Positions 1 to 8,954 of a DNA stretch of 64,000 nucleotides are shown here, one piece after another (the stretch's first letter is position 1; each line of letters begins with the position of its first letter). The stretch is from PRO6 sp035565775. Its GTDB lineage: Bacteria; Pseudomonadota; Alphaproteobacteria; Rhizobiales; Xanthobacteraceae. The stretch lies in contig DATMRW010000021.1 in assembly GCA_035565775.1 (NCBI GenBank), forward strand, positions 1,009,217 through 1,073,216, written 5' to 3'. The translations under genes and the position numbers were made by a program. Under the pieces are notes generated by a model that saw only the letters and a program-made list of their open reading frames with translations, had not been told where the DNA came from and did no database searches.

Positions 1-1229
1 TCGTCTCCCAACGCCTGCGCGGCCAAGTTCACGGTCTCTTCCGCCATGGCGCGATAAGTCGTCAGCTTGCCGCCGGTGATGGAGATAAATCCGTCTGCAT
101 CGCGCGTGATGCGGTGCTTCCGCGACAGATCCGCCGTGCGCGCCTTGCTCTGGTCCGCCAGCAATGGCCGGAAACCGCTCCAGCCGCCGGTAATATCGGC
201 CTCGCTGACGGGCCGTTTCACGTTGCGGTTGATGCATGCGAGAATGTAGTCGACGTCGCACTGCGTGATGCCCGGCTCATCAATCGCGCAGTCCGCGGCG
301 GTGTCGGTCGAACCCACATAGCTGAACGCGCCCTCATCGACGACGGACATCGCGCGCCTGTCCGTCGTCGGCAAACTCACGGCCAGATCGTTGCCGAACA
401 GGTGGCGCGGAAACACAAGGTGCGTGCCTTTGGCCGCGACGAGCCCTTGCGCTGCGGTCAGGCGCGCGCGCTCAAGCAGACAACCAGCCCAGATCCCGGT
501 GGCGTTGACCACGAGGCGCGCGGCGACTGTAAACTCACCTTCCGCCGTCCGCACGCTGACGCGGCGAATGCCCGCGACCGGCTCCGAAACCCCGACACAC
601 TCGGCATGGTTGGCGACGACCGCACCGTGCGCGGCGGCGGTGGCCGCGATGGTCAGCGTGAGCCGTGCATCGTCGGTGCGCAGATCGTGGAACAGATAGC
701 CCTCACCGACCTTCTCGGGATCGAGCGCGGGCATATGCGCCAATACATCCGCAGCCTTCAACCGCCGATGACGGCGGCCGATCCGCCACGATCCTGCGAA
801 CTGATAGCTCCAAAGCGCGGCGCCAAGCGCGCGCGACACCTTGGGATTGATGATGCCGCCCTTCAGAAACAGCGGGATCATGAACGGCAGCAGCGAAACG
901 AGATGCGGCGCATTGGATTGCAGCAGCGTGCGCTCGCGCAGCGATTCCCGCACCAACGCGACGTCGCCGGTCTGCAGATAGCGAAAGCCGCCATGGATCA
1001 TTTTCGACGAGCGCGACGATGTGCCCGACGCGAAATCAGCCCTCTCGATGAGACCGACGGAGAATCCGCGCGTCACGGCATCGAGCGCGACACCCGCGCC
1101 GGTTGCGCCGCCGCCGATAACCAGAATATCGAAAGTCCGGTCCGCGAGGCGGCGCAGGTGGGCCGCGCGATCCGCGAGCGGCTCGCCCTGCACGAGCTGC
1201 GCAATCTGCTGCCGGCGCCCTTCGTTCAT
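1..1229 (-). CDS. GlpD-like FAD-dependent glycerol-3-phosphate dehydrogenase, C-terminus cut by window edge
   Basis: Reading the complement from ATG at 1229 gives an open frame to the window edge. After about 30 residues comes an FAD dinucleotide-binding motif (DILVIGGGATGAG), then FASGTSSRSSKMIHGGFRYL, the signature of the GlpD family, which oxidises glycerol-3-phosphate to dihydroxyacetone phosphate and passes electrons to quinone. About 410 residues are visible and the C-terminal domain is missing. The start overlaps the upstream ABC ATPase stop by 4 bases (ATGA), so it is the last visible gene of the acyl-CoA synthetase/ABC operon. A second GlpD homologue lies in the glycerol operon near 26 kb. 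This copy may therefore act on another phosphorylated polyol or an imported relative; that is inference from context. Confidence 0.85.
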   Translation of the reverse strand, partial: MNEGRRQQIAQLVQGEPLADRAAHLRRLADRTFDILVIGGGATGAGVALDAVTRGFSVGLIERADFASGTSSRSSKMIHGGFRYLQTGDVALVRESLRERTLLQSNAPHLVSLLPFMIPLFLKGGIINPKVSRALGAALWSYQFAGSWRIGRRHRRLKAADVLAHMPALDPEKVGEGYLFHDLRTDDARLTLTIAATAAAHGAVVANHAECVGVSEPVAGIRRVSVRTAEGEFTVAARLVVNATGIWAGCLLERARLTAAQGLVAAKGTHLVFPRHLFGNDLAVSLPTTDRRAMSVVDEGAFSYVGSTDTAADCAIDEPGITQCDVDYILACINRNVKRPVSEADITGGWSGFRPLLADQSKARTADLSRKHRITRDADGFISITGGKLTTYRAMAEETVNLAAQALGD

Positions 1230-2305
1230 GGCCGAGGACCTTTCGCCACGAGACGAAGATCCGCAAGCGACCAGACGAAATTGACGTCATCACCGATGCG
1301 TAGCGTGGAGCCGTCCGCCACCCGCGCCAACAGCGACTGGCCGTCCGCCGCGTGCCCTTCGACACGCCAGCTTGCGCCTGAAAACGTCACATCGGTGAGA
1401 CGAACCGCGAGACCATCTTCATTCGCCCCTGGGCAATCTCTCGTCACGCGGACCTTTTCTGGCCGCACCATTGCGGCAAGCGGTCCCTCCCTATCGGCCG
1501 AGGGCAACCGGATCCCGACTGCGCCGCAGTTGAGGCGCAGGCCATCGGCATCGCCACGGAAGATGTTGGAGTCGCCGAGAAAGCGCGCGACGAACTCGGT
1601 CGCCGGATTGCCGTAAAGATCCTGCGGCGTGCCGACCTGCTCGATGCCCCCCTCGTTAAACACCACGACGCGATCTGACAGCGTCATCGCCTCGTCCTGA
1701 TCGTGCGTGACGAAAATGATTGTCACGCCGAGTTCGCGGTGGATGCGGCGCAGCTCCAGTTGAAGGTTCTCGCGCAGCCGCTTGTCCAGCGCCCCGAGGG
1801 GCTCATCCAACAGCAGCAGCTTCGGCTCGAATACGACTGCGCGGGCGAGCGCGACACGCTGCTGCTGCCCGCCGGACAACTGATCCGGTCGCCGGTCGGC
1901 ATATCCGGCCATCTCGACGAGTTCGAGAACGCGCCGCACCCGCGCCTCGATTGTCGCGCGACCAATGCGCGGCCGGCGTTGCTCCAGGGGATAGGCAATG
2001 TTCTGCCGCACGGTCATGTGCGGAAACAATGCGTAGCTCTGGAACACAACGCCGATGCCGCGCTGATGCGCGGGCACATTGCCCAGATCGCGACCGTCGA
2101 GCGTGATATGACCTGAACTAGCCAAGGTGAAGCCGGCGATCAAATTCAATGTTGTCGTTTTTCCGGAGCCACTTGGCCCGAGAAATGTCACGAACTCGCC
2201 CGGCGCGACGGAAAGCGACACGTCGCGCACAACGGTGAGTGGGCCATAGGTTTTGGCGAGATTGCTCAGGACGAGCGCGGCGCCGTTGGTGGAGGTGTTG
2301 CTCAT
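1226..2305 (-). CDS. ABC transporter ATPase, PotA/FbpC type
   Basis: A 359-residue nucleotide-binding subunit. Visible motifs are Walker A (GPSGSGKTT) near residue 44, Q-loop (VVFQSYALFPHMTV), signature LSGGQQQRVALARA, Walker B LLLLDEPLGALD and switch His in FVTHDQDEA. The last 110 residues form the TOBE-like regulatory domain common to spermidine/putrescine and ferric iron importers. It powers uptake through the fused permease encoded just upstream, with which it overlaps by 4 bases, and it overlaps the GlpD-like gene downstream by 4 bases. All catalytic motifs are intact. The substrate cannot be read from the ATPase. Confidence 0.93.
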   Translation of the reverse strand: MSNTSTNGAALVLSNLAKTYGPLTVVRDVSLSVAPGEFVTFLGPSGSGKTTTLNLIAGFTLASSGHITLDGRDLGNVPAHQRGIGVVFQSYALFPHMTVRQNIAYPLEQRRPRIGRATIEARVRRVLELVEMAGYADRRPDQLSGGQQQRVALARAVVFEPKLLLLDEPLGALDKRLRENLQLELRRIHRELGVTIIFVTHDQDEAMTLSDRVVVFNEGGIEQVGTPQDLYGNPATEFVARFLGDSNIFRGDADGLRLNCGAVGIRLPSADREGPLAAMVRPEKVRVTRDCPGANEDGLAVRLTDVTFSGASWRVEGHAADGQSLLARVADGSTLRIGDDVNFVWSLADLRLVAKGPRP

Positions 2306-3954
2306 GTCGCGCGCTGAAATTTTTTCGAGAGCAGAGAACTACCGATCACGAGCCCGACCGTGAGCAGCAAGAGCATGGTGGATGCGGCTGCGATGGTCGG
2401 GTCGATGTCGGTGGCGATTGAGCGGTACATTTTGACCGGAAGCGTCCGCAGCTCCGTACCGCTGATGAAGAGGGAGACGACGACCTCATCAAAGGAAATG
2501 ACAAAGGCGAACAGGCCACCCGTCACCAGGCCCGGCGCGATCAAGGGCAGCATCACCCGGAACAGCGTCGTGATCCGCCCCGCGCCCAGGCTTGCGGATG
2601 CCTGCTCGAGGCGCGCATCGAACTGATTGAGCGCAGTCATGATCGGAATGAACGAGAACGGCAGCGCAAGAACGGTATGAGCGATCACGAAGCCGGAATA
2701 AGTGGCGTTCAGGCCCGACGTCAGAAACAGCCCGTAGATCGCGAGCGCGATGATGATGCCGGGCACGATCCGCGGCGCCATCACGAACGAGCGGAACGTG
2801 GCACGCAGAGATGACGACATCCGACGCATCGCCAGTGCGGCGCTGACCGACAGAGCGACAGACAGAAGCATCGTGAGAAAGGCCACCTGCAGCGAGGCGA
2901 GCAGTGAGCCGTACCACTCCTCGCTGCTGAAGAACCGCTCATACCACCGCGTCGACCACGAAGTCGGCGGAAAAGCGAAGCTGGCATTGCCAGGGAAACT
3001 CAGCGGAATGACGACCAGGCTCGGCAGCAACAGCGCGATGCTCACGATGGCGGCCCAGATGTAAAGCCATGCGGCTGGACGGCTGGTGTCATCATGCGCC
3101 TGGCCCGCACGCGCAGTCACCCCACCCATCACGTCAAAGCGCGTCATCGCGGGCAGCACCACTGCCAGCGCCATGACAAGCAGCAGCATCGAGGCGGCAG
3201 ACGCGAGGGGCACGTTAAGGACTGTATCGATGAGAGTGTAGATCAACTGCGATAGCAATTGCTCCTGCGGCGAGCCGACCAAGCCGGGAATAATATAGAA
3301 GCCAAGCGAGGTGATGAAGACGATCACCCAGCCGCTGACCACGCCCGGCAACGACAGCGGCCAATAGATGCGCCAGAACGTCGTCCAGCCATTGGCTCCC
3401 AATGAAGTGCTGGCAATGCGCAGCCGGCGATCAATGCCGATCATGGCGCTGTAGAGCGGAAAGATCATGAACGGCAGCATCACCTGGACCATCGCGACAG
3501 TGACACCGAGCGTCGAACCGCGAAGAACGAAAGACTCCAGGCCAAGCGACTGAACGAGGCGATCGATGATGCCGTTACGCTGCATCATTACGATCCAGGC
3601 AAAGGACCTGACCATGACGCTGGTGAAGAACGAGATCAGCACGACCCCGGTCAGAGCGGTCAGCATGTGACCGCGCACCTGGCTCATCAGATAGGCATAC
3701 GGATACGCAATCAGCAGGCACAAAGTGCTGACGAGTCCTGCCATCACCAGCGTGCGCACGAGAATACGCACATAGCCCGCGCTCGACAGGAACTTGGTGT
3801 ATTGGGACAGCCACGCGCCTTCGCCCAGCAAACTCTGCGACAGGACGAGAATGGTCGGCCAGACGAAGAACAACACAAGGAAAACCGCCGTCGGCAACAT
3901 GAGTTGCATGCCGGTGAGAGCGGACAAGCCTTTGGTGGATCGCGTGGCGTTCAT
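2302..3954 (-). CDS. ABC transporter permease, fused PotB-PotC-type double subunit
   Basis: This 550-residue inner-membrane protein contains two complete permease halves in one chain. The N-terminal half (about 1-270) starts with a hydrophobic segment (VFLVLFFVWPTILVLSQSLL). A short polar linker around residues 275-295 follows, then the second half begins (AAIVSIALLLPSLVVIPLSF). Each half carries an EAA-type loop facing the ATPase: SLGANGWTTFWRIYWPLSLP in the first and SLGAGRITTLFRVMLPLIAP in the second. In the classical polyamine importer these are separate PotB and PotC proteins, so this is a natural fusion replacing the heterodimer. It overlaps the ATPase gene by 4 bases. Confidence 0.92.
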   Translation of the reverse strand: MNATRSTKGLSALTGMQLMLPTAVFLVLFFVWPTILVLSQSLLGEGAWLSQYTKFLSSAGYVRILVRTLVMAGLVSTLCLLIAYPYAYLMSQVRGHMLTALTGVVLISFFTSVMVRSFAWIVMMQRNGIIDRLVQSLGLESFVLRGSTLGVTVAMVQVMLPFMIFPLYSAMIGIDRRLRIASTSLGANGWTTFWRIYWPLSLPGVVSGWVIVFITSLGFYIIPGLVGSPQEQLLSQLIYTLIDTVLNVPLASAASMLLLVMALAVVLPAMTRFDVMGGVTARAGQAHDDTSRPAAWLYIWAAIVSIALLLPSLVVIPLSFPGNASFAFPPTSWSTRWYERFFSSEEWYGSLLASLQVAFLTMLLSVALSVSAALAMRRMSSSLRATFRSFVMAPRIVPGIIIALAIYGLFLTSGLNATYSGFVIAHTVLALPFSFIPIMTALNQFDARLEQASASLGAGRITTLFRVMLPLIAPGLVTGGLFAFVISFDEVVVSLFISGTELRTLPVKMYRSIATDIDPTIAAASTMLLLLTVGLVIGSSLLSKKFQRAT

Positions 3955-4029
3955 GTTGTTCGGGTCAGGCGCTGGACATTTATCTAAGTCGGGAGATAGG
4001 CGGACGGCGGAGCCGCCCGCCCGTCGTCG

Positions 4030-5055
4030 TCAGGAGTTCAGCCACTCGATCCAGCGTTTCTGGATTTCCTCGGCATGGTCCGCGACCCATTTCAGGTTGA
4101 GGCGAATGGCCGACTTGGCTCGTTCGGGCGTACCGGCGAATACCTTCATGCCGGCCTCGTCGAGCTTGGGATTGGCGCCGATCAGCGCCGGCGTCACCGG
4201 ATAGAGTTCGGTAAGGCGTGCCTGCTGCGCATCCTGGAGCGCGTGGCGAATGTACGCCTCGCTCGCTTCCTTGTTCGGAGCTCCCTTGGGAACGGCGAGC
4301 ACGTTGTTATAGATGATGTGCTGATTCCACACCGGCTCGAACGGCGCGCCGTTCTTGAGCGCGGGATAGGCGCGCGATGACCACGCCATGATCATGTCTA
4401 CCTCGCCGCTCTCCATCATCTGGGTGGACTGCGCGCCGGTACGCCAAAACACGATATGCGGCTTGAGTTCGCTCAGCTTGCGGAAAGCGCGATCGAGATC
4501 GAGCGGATAGAGATTTTCCGGCGCGACACCATCCGCCAGCAATGCGATTTCCAGGTTGACGCCTTCCGCTCCGTCCCAGAGACCACGCTTGCCGGGGAAT
4601 TTCTTCACGTCGAAGAAGTCGGCCCAGTTCTGCGGCCCGCCATTCGGAAACTTCTTCTTGCTATAGAGCATGATATTGGCGTAGCCCGCGTCCGGCACGC
4701 CGCACTCGTTGCCGAAACCGGCATTGACGCGGTTCGGATCGACGAGGCCGGGCGTCAACTTCTCGAACAGCGTGCCGCAATGGCGCAGAGTGAAGACCGG
4801 CGGAACTTCGACCACATCCCACGTCACGTTCTTCGCCCCGACCATTTGCTGGATCTTCGGCAGGCTCTGCGGCGAGTCGCCCTTCACCTTGATGCCGCTC
4901 TTCTCGGTGAACGTCTTGCCCCATGCCTCAAGCGTGGCTTCCAGATAAGGTCCGCCCGGATTGACGATGGTGATGGACGCTGGCTGCGCGACGAGCGCCG
5001 TCACAGAGCCGCTCAGCGCCAGCGCGGCGATAGCTGATACAACTTTACGAGACAC
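4030..5055 (-). CDS. Periplasmic substrate-binding protein, PotD-like
   Basis: A 341-residue secreted binding protein with an N-terminal signal peptide (hydrophobic stretch AIAALALSGSVTALVA, likely cleavage near residue 24). The mature part has the extracellular solute-binding family 1 layout: ITIVNPGGPYLEATLEAWGK at the N-terminus, a central WADFFDVKKFPGKRG motif common to the PotD/iron-binding branch, and GEVDMIMAWSSRAYP in the ligand cleft. It delivers the ligand to the fused permease downstream, 75 bases away. Spermidine-type or carboxylated ligands are both possible. The co-transcribed acyl-CoA synthetase hints that the ligand ends as an acyl-CoA, but that is inference. Confidence 0.9.
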   Translation of the reverse strand: MSRKVVSAIAALALSGSVTALVAQPASITIVNPGGPYLEATLEAWGKTFTEKSGIKVKGDSPQSLPKIQQMVGAKNVTWDVVEVPPVFTLRHCGTLFEKLTPGLVDPNRVNAGFGNECGVPDAGYANIMLYSKKKFPNGGPQNWADFFDVKKFPGKRGLWDGAEGVNLEIALLADGVAPENLYPLDLDRAFRKLSELKPHIVFWRTGAQSTQMMESGEVDMIMAWSSRAYPALKNGAPFEPVWNQHIIYNNVLAVPKGAPNKEASEAYIRHALQDAQQARLTELYPVTPALIGANPKLDEAGMKVFAGTPERAKSAIRLNLKWVADHAEEIQKRWIEWLNS

Positions 5056-5099
5056 CTGGACTTCCTCCCCTTGCGTGCACCGGCTTTTTGCGCTGCGAG

Positions 5100-7184
5100 T
5101 CAGGCAGCGGCCGTCGAGCGATGCTGGTCGACGACAATAAGAGCGTCCAACGCGATAAGGCGGCCTTCGGCGGTCCGCGTCATCGGATTGATATCGATCT
5201 CGCGAACGCGGGACGTTGCGAGCAGACGCTCAAGGCCCTGAACGATCGGCATGACAGCGCCGGGCGCGAGGCCGTAGGCTTCTTCAACACGGCGCACGAA
5301 TGACATGCGCGCACTGTCGGACGCATTCAGGAGCAGCACATGCCGCTCACCCTCGGCGGACTCAATGTCGACGCCTCCGGGCCCGATCAGGATCGCCGGG
5401 CCGTAATTCGGATCGATGAGACCGCCGACGCCGATCTCCTTCGTGATCGCGATCATCGGCTGAATCAGAACCACGCGCTCCGGATCTGAGGACACCTCGT
5501 CGAGACGACGGCCGAGGCGGTCGATCACCGCGGGGAGATCATCCGCCGGCACATCGACCTCGACCAACCCCACGCGGTTGCGATGAAGCACGTCGGCCGC
5601 GTTGCCTTTGACGACGCAGCGCGTCCAGCCCTTCGCTGCAACCTCTGCAATCGCTGCGGGGCCCCGTTCGAGCGTCACGGCAATGGCGTCGACTACATCG
5701 ATACCGAGCCCGCGCAGCACCGCACCGGCCTCACCCTCCGCGATGGTCGCCTGTCCTTCGCGCATCGCCGGAAGCGCCACCGGCGGGACCGCGCGGCGCC
5801 GCCACTCGACATCCTGCACAACACCCGCCGCCATTAGCGACGCCACCGCGCGCACACCGCCGCCGATGGTGGAGGTGAGAACATCGCGTGCCGTCACGGA
5901 TGCGTAGAACTCCGAGGGCGCAGCCTGCCATACGAACACTGCCGGCTTCGACATGGCGCTGCAGTAGCTCGCGATCGGCGCAACTTTCTCGCCGATAATG
6001 TCGCCGAACGCGTAATAGACAACGACCGCATCCACCTCCTCTGCGGCATCGAGTACTTGCAGGCAGGGCTCGACCCGATCCAGCAGCGCCTCCCACCCGC
6101 CGCCGATATCCAGCGGGTTGTGATCGCCGGCCTCGACCAGGCCAGTCTGCCTGATCGCCTGCCGCAACGGCTCGGAAAAGGCCTCGACCCGCGCGCCTTC
6201 GGCGACGAGACGGTCCGCCAGCAGCGCCCCGGCTCCGCCGGAGTTGCTGAGGATTGCAACCCTTGGCTTATTCGGCATCGTCCAGTTGCGCCGGAGTGCT
6301 GCAAGCACAGGCTGCACGCCTTCGTCGTCATTGATCCGCACAATGCCCATGTGACGCACCAGCGCCTCGAACAACGCTTCGTTGCTTGCGATGGCCGCGG
6401 TATGCGACAGCGCCGCGCGACGCCCCGCATCCGAACTGCCTGCTTTAAGAACAATGATACGCTTGCCCAACGCATGAGCGCGCGCGGCAGCGTCCGCCAG
6501 CATTTGCGGATCGCGCAGCGTTTCGAGATAAATAAAGACGATGCCGACATCGTCGCGCTCGACGAGCTGCCGCGCCAGCATCGAAGCGGTGAGCACGGAT
6601 TCGTTGCCAACGCTGATGAAATGCGAATAGCCGATCCCGGATTCCTCCACGCATTGCGCGAGGACGAGCCCGAGCGCACCGGACTGAGCCACCAGCGCGA
6701 CCGGCCCCGGCTCCAGCAACGGACGATTGAGAAACGGCGCGACCGACATCTTTACCGACGCAGTGCGATTGGAGAAGCCGAGACAGTTCGGCCCGAGAAA
6801 CGGCATGTCGCCGGCGGCCTCGACCAATTCGCGCTGCAGGCGCACGCCGTCATCGCCAATCTCTGCGAAGTTGGAGGCGAATACGATCGCCGCCTTCGCA
6901 CCGATCTCGCGCGCCTCGCGCACCACATCGATCGCCTGCTCGGCCCGCACGCAAATGGCGACGAGGTCGGGCGCTGGCTTGTCGCGAAGCGAACGAACGG
7001 TTTCGAAACCGGGCACATCCTTGGTCGGATGCACGGCATAGAGAGAGCCTGTGTAGCCACCCTCAGCCAACACCCGCATGGTGCGGTAGCCCCAGGAATT
7101 GGGCGCGGCCGGCGAGACCCCGACCACCGCAATCGATGTCGGCTCGATCAAGGCCCCAATGTCGAAATCTGCCCATTCCCGCAC
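5100..7184 (-). CDS. NDP-forming acyl-CoA synthetase
   Basis: A 694-residue single-chain enzyme of the acetate-CoA ligase (ADP-forming)/Pat-like superfamily, which makes an acyl-CoA with NTP hydrolysis to NDP and phosphate through a phospho-histidine. The N-terminal CoA-binding Rossmann domain is visible (SIAVVGVSPAAPNSWGYRTM, FASNFAEIGDDG, FLGPNCLGFSNR). A succinyl-CoA ligase-like middle domain carries the probable catalytic His in ALSHTAAIASN. A C-terminal ATP-grasp domain runs from about residue 470 to the end (PMIAITKEIGVGGLIDPNYG, INPMTRTAEGRLIALDAL). It is the first gene of a minus-strand operon with the ABC importer, 44 bases upstream of the binding protein. The acid it activates is unknown. 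Confidence 0.9.
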   Translation of the reverse strand: MREWADFDIGALIEPTSIAVVGVSPAAPNSWGYRTMRVLAEGGYTGSLYAVHPTKDVPGFETVRSLRDKPAPDLVAICVRAEQAIDVVREAREIGAKAAIVFASNFAEIGDDGVRLQRELVEAAGDMPFLGPNCLGFSNRTASVKMSVAPFLNRPLLEPGPVALVAQSGALGLVLAQCVEESGIGYSHFISVGNESVLTASMLARQLVERDDVGIVFIYLETLRDPQMLADAAARAHALGKRIIVLKAGSSDAGRRAALSHTAAIASNEALFEALVRHMGIVRINDDEGVQPVLAALRRNWTMPNKPRVAILSNSGGAGALLADRLVAEGARVEAFSEPLRQAIRQTGLVEAGDHNPLDIGGGWEALLDRVEPCLQVLDAAEEVDAVVVYYAFGDIIGEKVAPIASYCSAMSKPAVFVWQAAPSEFYASVTARDVLTSTIGGGVRAVASLMAAGVVQDVEWRRRAVPPVALPAMREGQATIAEGEAGAVLRGLGIDVVDAIAVTLERGPAAIAEVAAKGWTRCVVKGNAADVLHRNRVGLVEVDVPADDLPAVIDRLGRRLDEVSSDPERVVLIQPMIAITKEIGVGGLIDPNYGPAILIGPGGVDIESAEGERHVLLLNASDSARMSFVRRVEEAYGLAPGAVMPIVQGLERLLATSRVREIDINPMTRTAEGRLIALDALIVVDQHRSTAAA

Positions 7185-7514
7185 GCGCTATCCTCCCAGC
7201 TTCAATTGTCGATATGATAACACGGACTGACATTATGTCAATCATAGCGACCATTATGACGGCAAAGTGCGACCGCTGCTCTCCAGGGTCGCTGAGGCGA
7301 TCGACAAAAGGTCAATATTCTCAATGTTGTTCTGATCGATGGCTTGCCGGCGTCGGCGCAGCCTGCGGCGAGCCGCGCGCCTAAAACGTCCGTTTCTGCC
7401 GACGTAACCGCCAGCAGCAGCCCCCGCCGCCAGCCGATATTTTCAGACCGGACCTGACCTGACGCAGTCACGCTGCCACGGAGGATTTTCACCCTGCGCC
7501 TTCGGATCTGTTGA
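7185..7514. other. Intergenic region between the ABC operon and the cbb3 cluster
   Basis: The 330 bases hold the promoter region of the acyl-CoA synthetase operon (an AT-richer stretch at 7205-7260) and the end of the cbb3 transcript. No convincing gene, clear rho-independent terminator or recognisable operator was seen. A short minus-strand frame at 7238-7492 has no family resemblance and was not called. Confidence 0.6.
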
Positions 7515-8216
7515 TCAGGAGAGGCAAAGCTCTAGCCAGCCCGACGCCGGTACGAGGACGCCCGCCACCGCGACTGCGATCATTGCCATCCCGGCGGCAA
7601 TCCGGATACCCGGTCGCCTGCCAAGCTCGCGAAGCGCAGATATGCCAAAAGCCGTTCCGAGCACGGACGGGAGCGTCCCGATGCCGAACCCCGCCATGAC
7701 GATGGCTCCGCCGGTGCCCGATCCGGTCAACATCGCGTAGAAGAGCGCACCAAAAACCATGGCACAGGGCAACCCGCCCCAAGCCAGGCCGGCCATGAGC
7801 GAGGCAAAAATTCCGCCTGAGCCAGCCAGACGCGAAGGCGCATTGATCCAGGCGATGATCGGCGCACCGAACCGATCGAGAATTGAGAGTGGCGGTGCCA
7901 GCCCCATCATCGACAACCCGATCCAGCCCAGCGCCACCGCCGCGGACCATCGAATGACGGTATGCACGCCGGACAGATTGAACGCGCCGTAGAGCTGGGA
8001 TCCGAGGGCGCCGAGGATGGCGCCGGCCATCATGTAGGCTGCGATACGGCCAGCCTGCATGAGCAGAAGCACACGCGCCCGACGGGCCGCAACACGATCC
8101 GCGTCCAGGGCAAACATCAGGCTGGCGGCAATCCCGCCACACATTCCGGCGCAATGCAGGCTGCTCGCAAGCCCGAGCAAAAGTCCGCCGGTAAACGTGA
8201 GACTGCTCAAGCTCAT
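7515..8216 (-). CDS. Sulfite exporter TauE/SafE-family membrane protein
   Basis: A 233-residue polytopic membrane protein of the TauE/SafE (DsbD_2-like) family. It opens with FTGGLLLGLASSLHCAGMCGG, whose SLHC-GMCGG motif marks the branch found beside cytochrome oxidase and copper genes. ATG at 8216 is preferred because it sits 4 bases after the stop of the upstream gene; a longer frame to 8297 would run through that gene. Members of this branch are repeatedly found in cbb3 clusters and are suspected of a role in copper or thiol handling during oxidase assembly. That role is knowledge of the neighbourhood, not something the sequence proves. Last gene of the cbb3 operon. Confidence 0.85.
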   Translation of the reverse strand: MSLSSLTFTGGLLLGLASSLHCAGMCGGIAASLMFALDADRVAARRARVLLLMQAGRIAAYMMAGAILGALGSQLYGAFNLSGVHTVIRWSAAVALGWIGLSMMGLAPPLSILDRFGAPIIAWINAPSRLAGSGGIFASLMAGLAWGGLPCAMVFGALFYAMLTGSGTGGAIVMAGFGIGTLPSVLGTAFGISALRELGRRPGIRIAAGMAMIAVAVAGVLVPASGWLELCLS

Positions 8217-8220
8217 CCAG

Positions 8221-8799
8221 TTAGTCCTGCTCCGGCTCCTTACTGGAATCCAGCGCCACCATGGCCAGCGTGAAGATGAGGATCGGGACAGCCGCAAGCG
8301 CAGAATAGAATGCGACTTCGATACCGACCGCTACGCAACCAATGATCAGCAACAAGAGCGCGTTCAACGCCGTTGCCGGCAGGTTCTCCACCGCGAAAAG
8401 ACCACGAACAAGATTCAACGCCCATCCCGCAACATCCCTCATCCGCGCCAAAATCGCGACAGACGGAAGCAGCAGGCCACGGCCGACCCGTTGCCAGACA
8501 ATGCCGACACCCAGACAGACCGCCGTGAACACCAGCATCGCCGGCAGCAATGCGAGAGCGAGCACCGGCTTCAATAGCCGCCACGCTCCTTTGGCAAATC
8601 CTTGCACGTCGTCCGCCCTGCGCTGGCAGAGACGAACGAACCATACAAACAGAAACACGGCGATCAGCAGACCCGCACCGATCGCCGCTCCGAGAGCGCC
8701 ATGGATAGCCGCGCCAAGCCCTCCTGCCAATATGAGGTTGAGCAGGAATGGAAAGATCGATGGCAACGCCGTGTGGCTCTCTTCTTTGTTATCCGTCAT
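8221..8799 (-). CDS. Multi-pass membrane protein of unknown function in the cbb3 operon
   Basis: I do not recognise this 192-residue protein. It has a short polar N-terminus and about five hydrophobic segments: residues near 15-55, including the glycine/alanine-rich AGGLGAAIHGALGAAIGAG; a long one around 78-105; and two near the C-terminus (NALLLLIIGCVAVGIEVAF, AVPILIFTLAMVAL). The C-terminus is acidic (SSKEPEQD). Its start overlaps the ccoS stop by 4 bases (ATGA) and its stop lies 4 bases from the SafE gene, so it is translated as part of the oxidase assembly operon. An accessory role in cbb3 biogenesis or copper handling is inferred from position alone. Confidence 0.75.
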   Translation of the reverse strand: MTDNKEESHTALPSIFPFLLNLILAGGLGAAIHGALGAAIGAGLLIAVFLFVWFVRLCQRRADDVQGFAKGAWRLLKPVLALALLPAMLVFTAVCLGVGIVWQRVGRGLLLPSVAILARMRDVAGWALNLVRGLFAVENLPATALNALLLLIIGCVAVGIEVAFYSALAAVPILIFTLAMVALDSSKEPEQD

Positions 8800-8954
8800 C
8801 CGATCGTCTCCGGGCTATCGTCGTCAATGAGGATGCGCTCGGCGGCGCCGTCCAGATCATCATATTGGCCACTTCTCAGCGTCCACATGAACGCGAAAAG
8901 GCCAATGGTACCAAGAACAAGTGCGATGGGAACGAGAAACAGCAGCGGAAGCAT
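8796..8954 (-). CDS. ccoS: cbb3 oxidase maturation protein CcoS/FixS
   Basis: A 52-residue single-span membrane protein, too short for most gene finders. It has hydrophobic residues 2-24 (LPLLFLVPIALVLGTIGLF) and then WTLRSGQYDDLDGAAERILI, the conserved CcoS tail in which GQYDDLDG is diagnostic. CcoS is needed for cofactor insertion into cytochrome cbb3 oxidase. The ATG shares one base with the ccoI stop (TGATG), and the stop overlaps the next gene by 4 bases, so translation is tightly coupled on both sides. Confidence 0.93.
   Translation of the reverse strand: MLPLLFLVPIALVLGTIGLFAFMWTLRSGQYDDLDGAAERILIDDDSPETIG

Noticed and set aside
114..1616. A 500-codon plus-strand open frame
   Set aside because: It is antisense to the GlpD-like gene and ABC ATPase, has no family motif and is Arg/Asp-rich as expected for a shadow in GC-rich DNA.
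6057..7217. Long plus-strand frame opposite the acyl-CoA synthetase
   Set aside because: The minus strand encodes a clear enzyme; the plus frame has no recognisable domain or ribosome site.
7238..7492. 84-codon minus frame between the two operons
   Set aside because: No family resemblance and no sign of translation signals.
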